Below are positions 60,401-64,000 of a DNA stretch of 64,000 bases, piece after piece. Source of the DNA: Oreocharis arfaki (lineage: Eukaryota > Chordata > Aves > Passeriformes > Paramythiidae); the NCBI GenBank assembly GCA_013398015.1, contig VZRR01005755.1, forward strand, positions 398,878 through 462,877, read 5' to 3'. Position numbers and translations under genes: made by a program. Each line of letters begins with the position of its first letter. The stretch's first letter is position 1. The notes beneath the pieces were generated by a model, which searched no databases, had not been told where the DNA came from, and saw nothing but the letters and a program-made list of their open reading frames with translations.

Positions 60401-61760
60401 TTCATTATCTGAGTTGCATTTCACAGCATGAAGCAGCTTTAAAGGCTGCTTTATAATTTTACTGCCCCTACCCTGTATTTCTTAGGGGGAAGGGAAGGAG
60501 AGAAAAAGGGGACCTATCCATGGGAGAGATGAAGGAAAATGAGATTGCTTCCTTCAAACCCCAGTGCACAGACAGTGTTTCACATGGATAGCAGAGAGGA
60601 TCAGATGATTTTTGATCTCTTTCCTAGATCATGATCATCATTGTGGGACTGCCTCAGAACACCGGGGCACTTGCTGCTTTTATTTCAGTAGTGTCACTGT
60701 AGCCCTTGGAGAGGGAGCTTCCTAATATTTCCTCAAGTCATGCCAACTAACAGACACATGAAACAAGAGATGATCCATACTCAGAAGACCCTAGAGCAGA
60801 CAAAGGAGTAGAGCCTGTTAGGAATCCAAATCTTAAGAGACTGGAAGCATCTTTTCATTGCTCCTCATCTACCTACAGTTCAGCAGGGTTTGACATCACT
60901 GGTGCTGAGTACTGCAGTATGTTTGTCCCAAGTAAATGTAGATACCTCACGACTATCAAGCGAAAGTATGCCCAGCCTTACGCAGCAAATCATGGTCAGG
61001 GAGGTATACAGAACCCAAGGGTCTGTCTCATAGCTCTTTTCTCCAAGTCTTAAAATTAGTTCCTGCACAATACAGTTCCTTTCAATGCTTTCCTAACTGA
61101 AGACATGCTCTTTCTGATCTGTGAACCACCCTGCTGCAGAGCACTCATAGCATGCCCAAAATGCCCAAAGGAACTGGTGAGGTGGTCTTGTACTCTTAGA
61201 CCATCACGAGGAACAAGAAGCTCAGGTAGTTCAATGCAGAATAGCAAGGTACTTCATTTTCCTACACATTTTTCTTTTTCCCCCTCAAAATTTCTCAGTG
61301 TCTCTTTTATAGCTTATGTAATTCATTGAAGCAAACCAGAGGAAAACAACTTGGATGTGTCTACATTAGAGGCTGGCATTATTTTTTGTCTCAATTGCTT
61401 TAGTGAAGTCGTTTACATCACCAGCATAGGCCCAGAGACACTTTGCTTTGGGCAGGAATTATGCCTTTGGGTTTATTCTGCCTACGACTTTATTAGGACA
61501 TTGGACATCACGAGACATTTTAAGTGGTTCCCTGTCTTCAGCTGTAACTGAATATTGTGTTTAGATAGCCCATTAGGGTCTCTTGCTATGGTAATATGGA
61601 TTCTGTATTTCAAACACCACTAAACAGTTTTCCATTTGGGCAGGTGATTCCGAGTTTGTAAATGCAAAACATCATTCAACAACCTGACCCAGCAAAATTC
61701 CTACAAATATTACAGGACCCCCAGAAAACGCAGAAGAGAAAATGTTCTGTGTAAATGGCA
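57483..61760. other. Non-coding stretch, no gene seen
   Basis: Beyond the end of the 135-codon Pro-rich frame (57362-57769), frames are at most 92 codons. No recognisable interspersed repeat is seen. A near-palindrome AAGCAGCTTTAAAGGCTGCTT at 60431-60451 is the only structured element noticed. A run of 10-12 A lies at about 59597-59608. Confidence 0.6.
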
Positions 61761-61769
61761 GAGGCAAGC

Positions 61770-62000
61770 AGTGGGGAGGAGGAGGAGGCAGGGAATGAAT
61801 GCAGTTGTCATTTAATTGCTTTTAAAGCTTTTTGTCATCTTTTTCTCATTTCCCCCCACCCTGCCCAGGACCAGAATATTGTGCATGTAACAGAATCCGT
61901 TCCGATTAGAAGGTTTTGTTACAGCTGTAATAAGCTTTCACACAGGAAAAGTCCCCTGAGACCTATATTTCATCTCAACTTTCCCTACTGCATTAAACAG
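61770..62000 (+). promoter_or_regulatory. AT-rich motif block, possible conserved element
   Basis: A short (GAG)n run at 61775-61788 is followed by CATTTAATTGCTTTTAAAGC (61810-61829), a T/C tract ending CCCTGCCCAG (61860-61869, acceptor-like) and a block with GTGCATGTAAC and GTAATAAGC. An 84-codon frame beginning MAEASSGEEEEAG (61755-62009) is open across all of it. The acidic run is just the GAG repeat, and I recognise no protein. Its texture suggests either a conserved non-coding element or chance. Confidence 0.2.
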
Positions 62001-62009
62001 AGGGTTTGA

Positions 62010-64000
62010 TTCTGGAAAGCAGAGATTGAAATTCTCTCCTTCCTTACTCAACACTGGAAAGTAATGAGAATTGACAATTCCAAGGCTTGCTGTGAAACTA
62101 GCACGGTCTGGACAGAAACTGCCTTTGTGATAACAGGTTTGGGAATGTTTCCACTTTCATCTGTTTATTTATTATTCTTATTTATTTTTCTTAGACTTGC
62201 GATTTAGGGGAGAGAGAGTGGGATGAGGAAAAAAGGGAAGAAAAAAGGGAGTCAGTAGCTTGGCAGCACACAGCCTAAATCTAAACACCACACACACTCA
62301 CTATACCCTGGAAAGACCTGGATCCTATACAACAATTTCTGTAACACCATCACTTGGATAAACCAGCAACTTACTTGGAAAGAATCTTTGCTTTCCTAGA
62401 ATTCATGTAACTAAGAGATAAAAAGACCTTGAGAGATGGCAGCTTTCCTTGTAAAATATATTAACTCTATCAGAGCAAGTCTCGCTGAAGATCTCGCTTT
62501 GTCCATCCCGTGGTGAATCAGACAGGAAAACAGGTCTGGCAAAATCCTGCCAATGGGTCTTATTGCACTAACATCATCATGTTTCACCTCTGGCCTCAGC
62601 TGTAATGGCTTAAAAGGGAGACTAAAGGTCTTCAGTCAGCATCATCTGTGGGCAGTGACAAACTTAATGCAAACTTGACTTAACCCATCATTAGTCCTCC
62701 TCATTCAAATGATGATTTTGACCAACTTCGTTGCCCTTCGAAATGAACTGGCAGTCCTGTTACCATGAGGTCTGTCCCCAAGTGCTAGTCCCTTGGATGG
62801 TCTTCTTGAACTATTTCTGTTCCCATGGTCCTGCAACCATGATTTTTAAGAGGAAAATGAGGATTGAGAGAGTCAGGCAGCAGCCAGACAAATCTGCTGT
62901 GCAACTGCTTCAGAAACTATCAGCCCTGTGAAGAGCAGAAATGACTGAGTGTGGATTCTGAGCCATAATGTTATTTGGCTGGAGTTTCTGGTGCTTAAAA
63001 ATAATGTTTTCCCTGCTGTAATTTTTCCCTTCAGAAGGTTTCTTTTCCCTCTACCCTAGTTGCCTATTTTCCCAATAATAGTAGGAGCACAATACTTCTT
63101 TTCACCCTCTGTCAATTTTGATCAGTGGATAGATTCAATGTTATTAGGGGGTGACTGACAAATGGAGTGAATAGTTACTCCTGCTTGCTTGAAAAAGTGT
63201 ACGGAAGAAAATTCAAAGTGGTCATGGAAGAACCTCGCTGGGATCATCTTGAGAGGATAGATAAATGAGGCCACTTGGGAGGAAGAAGCAGCAGGAGCTG
63301 AGGTTTGGATACTTTCTACTGGTTACTCTACACCCAGATGTTGTGCCTGTAAGGAAAATTGTTTTATATTTCAGCATATGTCTACAAATAGAGATTCTGA
63401 CAGCTTCCACTTTTTTCTCAATTTTAGACGGTGCTCTAAGGCCAGGTGCTGCAAACCCTTTGGAATTAACTCCATGGAGACCCCTTTCCCAAAGCAGAGG
63501 TATTCCAGCTGTGATAAGACAACACTGACATTCACCTTCACCCTTCAATTTGTCACCCCTTTTGCTCAGAAATGAGGACTTTCATCCCTTCCTTGCACAC
63601 AGTCCTGGCTTTCAACCACAGTTGATTGTGTTTCACTGCCAGCCGAGCTGATCTAGAGGGATGAATGCTTCCTTCTGCTTCATGAAGAAAAAGGAGCTTA
63701 AACCATCAGAGGTTGCTGAGAAAATTCTCCATCTTTTCTGTGCATTTCTCAGCTGTCATCACTCTGCAAAAGACCATTTAACCAAGCTTCAGCAAGACCT
63801 TTAAAATAACAACAGGGAAGGGTCTACCTGATGAGCCGTTGTCCCCTGCTGAGCCTGTAGCTGCTCGGGAACAGCTCCCCCAGCACTGTTGCACCTTCAT
63901 GCATTTCTTTGGAAAGAGAGAGTAGCAGTGTTAAAATCAGAACTGGTGATGGAAAAACAGCAAAGAGCTAGAGTTGCAGGGAAGGGGGCACAGATGTAGC
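62010..64000. other. Non-coding stretch, no gene seen
   Basis: The longest frame is 108 codons (minus strand, 63222-63548), opposed by an 87-codon plus frame (63265-63528), and neither is recognisable. TTTATTTATTATTCTTATTTATTTTTC at about 62163-62190 is an AT-rich simple patch. Nothing else is supported to the window end. Confidence 0.6.

Noticed and set aside
60431..60451. Near-palindrome AAGCAGCTTTAAAGGCTGCTT as a microRNA hairpin
   Set aside because: The arms are far too short for a pre-miRNA and there is essentially no loop.
1..64000. tRNA, rRNA, CRISPR, prophage, operon or phage-defence systems
   Set aside because: No spaced direct repeats, cloverleaf-type signals or dense gene arrays were seen; the sequence is vertebrate-like non-coding DNA.

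Overview
The window reads as non-coding vertebrate nuclear DNA, most likely from a bird, though another sauropsid is possible. The evidence is indirect: mixed base composition, very few recognisable interspersed repeats in 64 kb, decayed CR1-type LINE pieces, a few MIR/CORE-SINE-like traces, and short microsatellites. There are no prokaryotic signals such as operons, Shine-Dalgarno-spaced starts or dense ORFs. No protein-coding gene, exon chain, rRNA, tRNA, known microRNA or CRISPR array could be supported. The longest stop-free stretch starting with ATG is 196 codons (minus strand, 38327-38917). That is about what chance gives in 64 kb read in six frames, and none of the conceptual proteins resembled a family I know, apart from a short fossil reverse-transcriptase peptide. 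The window is therefore either intergenic or the inside of a very long intron; the sequence alone does not decide which.

Layout. 1-17.3 kb: unique sequence with a CTCF-like site (1379), a CR1 reverse-transcriptase fossil (about 4043-4175), a possible MIR trace and homeodomain-type palindrome (7.6-7.7 kb), an antisense CR1 3' end (about 10989-11055) and a transcription-factor-motif-rich block (14.9-15.2 kb). 17.3-24 kb: a CCCTT pentanucleotide array that is a G-quadruplex motif on the minus strand (17355-17402), a 15-bp tandem duplication (17800) and a plus-strand G-quadruplex motif (19983-20006). 24.05-24.65 kb: a candidate regulatory region with a TATAAATA box, two CACGTG E-boxes, several other E-boxes and an X-box-like inverted repeat. 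25.4-25.6 kb: a candidate enhancer with a perfect PBX/MEIS (PREP) site overlapping an E-box. 30.0-30.2 kb: the clearest repeat, the 3' end of an old CR1-like LINE. 31.8-34.2 kb: homopyrimidine tract and TA/TG microsatellite. 36.2-42.5 kb: SINE-like traces, a second CTCF-like site (38811), a poly-A/poly-T inverted pair (39.5 kb), a possible CR1 tail (41.95 kb) and a CCAAT/TATA-like arrangement (42.45 kb). 47-64 kb: pyrimidine tracts resembling splice acceptors, simple repeats (49.5, 50.5 and 53.4 kb), the best MIR-like match (53.26 kb), a minus-strand G-quadruplex motif (57444-57482) and an AT-rich motif block near 61.8 kb.

No genes work together here. If the window has a function, it is most likely regulatory (enhancers, boundaries) or non-coding transcription. 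Conservation alignment and RNA/ATAC data would be the deciding evidence.
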